Below are positions 62,859 to 64,000 of a stretch of 64,000 nucleotides of DNA, piece after piece. The DNA is taken from positions 2,559,501-2,623,500 of the forward strand of contig NZ_CP150662.1 in the NCBI RefSeq assembly GCF_038024125.1. The letters run 5' to 3'. The notes below the pieces were generated by a model. It worked only from the letters and a program-made list of their open reading frames with translations, made no database searches and was not told the origin of the DNA. The translations under genes were made by a program, and so were the position numbers. Source of the DNA: Polaribacter gangjinensis (lineage in GTDB: Bacteria; Bacteroidota; Bacteroidia; Flavobacteriales; Flavobacteriaceae). The stretch's first letter is position 1, and every line of letters starts with the position of its first letter.

Positions 62859-63369
62859 ATATAATATTAATTTTTTCTCTCAAAGCAATCAAAGCATTGT
62901 GCATTCTTTTTTCAACAGCTTTTACAGATAGATTTAGTTGAGCTGCTATTTCCGAGTATTTTTTTTTCTCCATTCTACTTAGCATAAAAACTTCTCGTTG
63001 TTTTTCAGTTAAACCAGCAATGGCATTTTGAAGCGATTGATAAAATTCATTTTCAATATATAAAAATTCGGGAGTTTCATTGCTGTTTTCATGAACAAAT
63101 CCCTTTTGATGTTTGTCAATAACCTGATGGTGTTTTGCAACATTCAAAAACAAATTGTTGGCAATAGTAAATAGGTAATTTTTTACAGTATCATATTTTG
63201 CCTCTTTGCATTGTTCCCAAAGTTTTACAAATGCATCTTGAACAATATCTTCAGTCAAATCAGTATCCTTTGTTTTAAAAAAAATAAATCGTTTCACATC
63301 TTTTCCATATTTCCGAAAAACTTCTTCGAAAATAATGGTATTACAGATGTTTTTTATATCTCTTATCAT
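62857..63369 (-). CDS. ECF RNA polymerase sigma factor, FecI-like
   Basis: The product has 170 residues with a sigma-70 region 2 (DTDLTEDIVQDAFVKLWEQ) and region 4 with a helix-turn-helix (LTEKQREVFMLSRMEKKKYSEIA then LSVKAVEKRM). It is the regulator of the module: freed by signal from the receptor through FecR, it should transcribe fecR-receptor and the divergent lipoprotein. Its own promoter carries a housekeeping TACTTTTG. Confidence 0.93.
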   Translation of the reverse strand: MIRDIKNICNTIIFEEVFRKYGKDVKRFIFFKTKDTDLTEDIVQDAFVKLWEQCKEAKYDTVKNYLFTIANNLFLNVAKHHQVIDKHQKGFVHENSNETPEFLYIENEFYQSLQNAIAGLTEKQREVFMLSRMEKKKYSEIAAQLNLSVKAVEKRMHNALIALREKINII

Positions 63370-63398
63370 GAGTAATTGTCAAATTGATGGTGAGGTGT

Positions 63399-63406
63399 CA
63401 AAAGTA
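63399..63406 (-). promoter_or_regulatory. Housekeeping -7 element of the sigma factor gene
   Basis: The minus strand reads TACTTTTG, a match to TAnnTTTG, about 30 bases before the ATG. It shows the sigma gene is not itself under the special promoter. Confidence 0.6.
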
Positions 63407-63424
63407 GTAAAAAAAAAATCTTAG

Positions 63425-63458
63425 AAAAGGTAGGGTAATTTTATTTGAGGTTGTATAG
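63425..63458 (+). promoter_or_regulatory. Predicted ECF-sigma promoter of the lipoprotein gene
   Basis: AAAAGGTAGGGT (63425-63436), 14 bases and TTGTATAG (63451-63458). The two boxes and the 14-base spacer length are exactly those upstream of fecR. ATG lies 65 bases downstream. Confidence 0.8.
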
Positions 63459-63523
63459 TATTTGAAACATCGAAAAACAGAATTCATAACAATCAAAAAA
63501 AATAATTACTAAAATTTTACAAA

Positions 63524-64000
63524 ATGAAAACTTTCAAATTTTTTACTTACACATTTATACTATCAGTTGTAGCATTTTCATGCACAACAGATTTACAAGA
63601 CAACCAATTACAAGAAACCATTGAAACAACTTCAGAGAGTCCTTCTGCTAAAACGGTGGTTGATGTTGTAAAGAGCCACTTAAAAGCAGACGGTAGTTTT
63701 TACAATCTACAAAATCCTGCAAGTGCCATGACTTACGATTTGGGTTTTGAGTTTGCATACCCAATTACTTTATCCTTAACGAATGGTACCAAAATTATTT
63801 TAAATAGTATTGAAGATATAGCAATTATAGCGAAAGAAATAACCTCAAATAACACTATTTATGGAATAAGTTTTCCTTTTAGTATTGAAAGAGATGGCGT
63901 TAAAGAAACTGTATTATCAGAAATTGATTTTGGTATTTTGTTAAATAGCAAAGACACAGACAATGATGGAACGCCAAATTATCAAGATACAGATGATGAT
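63524..64000 (+). CDS. Secreted lipoprotein, 3' end outside window
   Basis: The frame starts ATG at 63524 and is still open at the window end (159 codons visible). A lipoprotein signal is seen (FILSVVAFSCTTD, Cys20). The mature part is a hydrophobic, beta-rich domain, and near the end a calcium-type Asp repeat begins (DTDNDGTPNYQDTDDD). The promoter equals that of fecR, so it likely belongs to the sigma regulon as target. The family is not recognised. Confidence 0.8.
   Translation, partial: MKTFKFFTYTFILSVVAFSCTTDLQDNQLQETIETTSESPSAKTVVDVVKSHLKADGSFYNLQNPASAMTYDLGFEFAYPITLSLTNGTKIILNSIEDIAIIAKEITSNNTIYGISFPFSIERDGVKETVLSEIDFGILLNSKDTDNDGTPNYQDTDDD

Overview
The window is about 64 kb of AT-rich, densely packed chromosomal DNA from a member of the Bacteroidota, almost certainly a marine Flavobacteriaceae of the Polaribacter/Tenacibaculum type. 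The evidence is the repeated Bacteroidetes housekeeping -7 element TAnnTTTG in front of genes, a bacterial mevalonate pathway, type IX secretion sorting domains, a type III glutamine synthetase beside a type II enzyme, a FecI/FecR/TonB-receptor module, GH16 laminarinase-type enzymes and many families restricted to this phylum (DUF4293, DUF1599, DUF4136, DUF5522, HU-like DNA-binding protein). The species assignment is inference. No CRISPR array, prophage, intact transposase, rRNA or plasmid function is visible.

Layout. 1-6.4 kb: end of a thioredoxin-like gene, thiN, mevalonate genes (mvaD, mevalonate kinase), a UbiA-type prenyltransferase, an rRNA pseudouridine synthase, then tRNA-Phe with a GIY-YIG nuclease gene between two copies of the tRNA 3' end plus terminator. 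6.5-16.6 kb: coaX and an envelope operon (outer-membrane barrel, TPR protein, LptC, CNNM/CBS protein, PpiD-like foldase), then rho and a DUF4293 gene. 16.9-20.4 kb: a response regulator, a lipoprotein and a TPR histidine kinase with an elaborate palindromic operator. 20.3-36 kb: housekeeping genes (yfcE, truA, ABC exporter, cdaA, folP, LOG protein, DUF1599, DoxX, tRNA-Arg, clpS, prmA, tpiA, pyrF) and a secreted GH16 enzyme. 36-45.7 kb: DUF5522, a flavin monooxygenase, DUF4174, two S15/CocE hydrolases, YgiQ and an envelope pair. 45.7-47.7 kb: a small accessory stretch with hypothetical membrane genes, two large palindromes and a repeat-rich HU gene leader. 47.8-59.6 kb: a secreted amidohydrolase, a dienelactone hydrolase, a fused acyl-CoA mutase (IcmF), DUF4136, divergent glnII/glnN and a PurM-like gene. 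59.6-64 kb: an ECF sigma/FecR/TonB-receptor module facing a secreted lipoprotein.

How genes work together. The isoprenoid genes feed prenyl chains to the UbiA enzyme. The coaX operon serves LPS transport and outer-membrane folding. The sigma/FecR/TonB-receptor genes form a cell-surface signalling loop, and the same unusual promoter (AAAAGGTAGGGT, 14 nt, TTGTATAG) precedes both fecR and the divergent lipoprotein gene, which marks the probable regulon of this sigma factor. The most interesting structural signals are the tRNA-Phe/GIY-YIG duplication with covarying terminator hairpins, the duplicated ECF promoter, repeat elements inserted in frame into IcmF, the Asn/Gln-rich insert in Rho, and candidate leaderless promoters with identical spacing.
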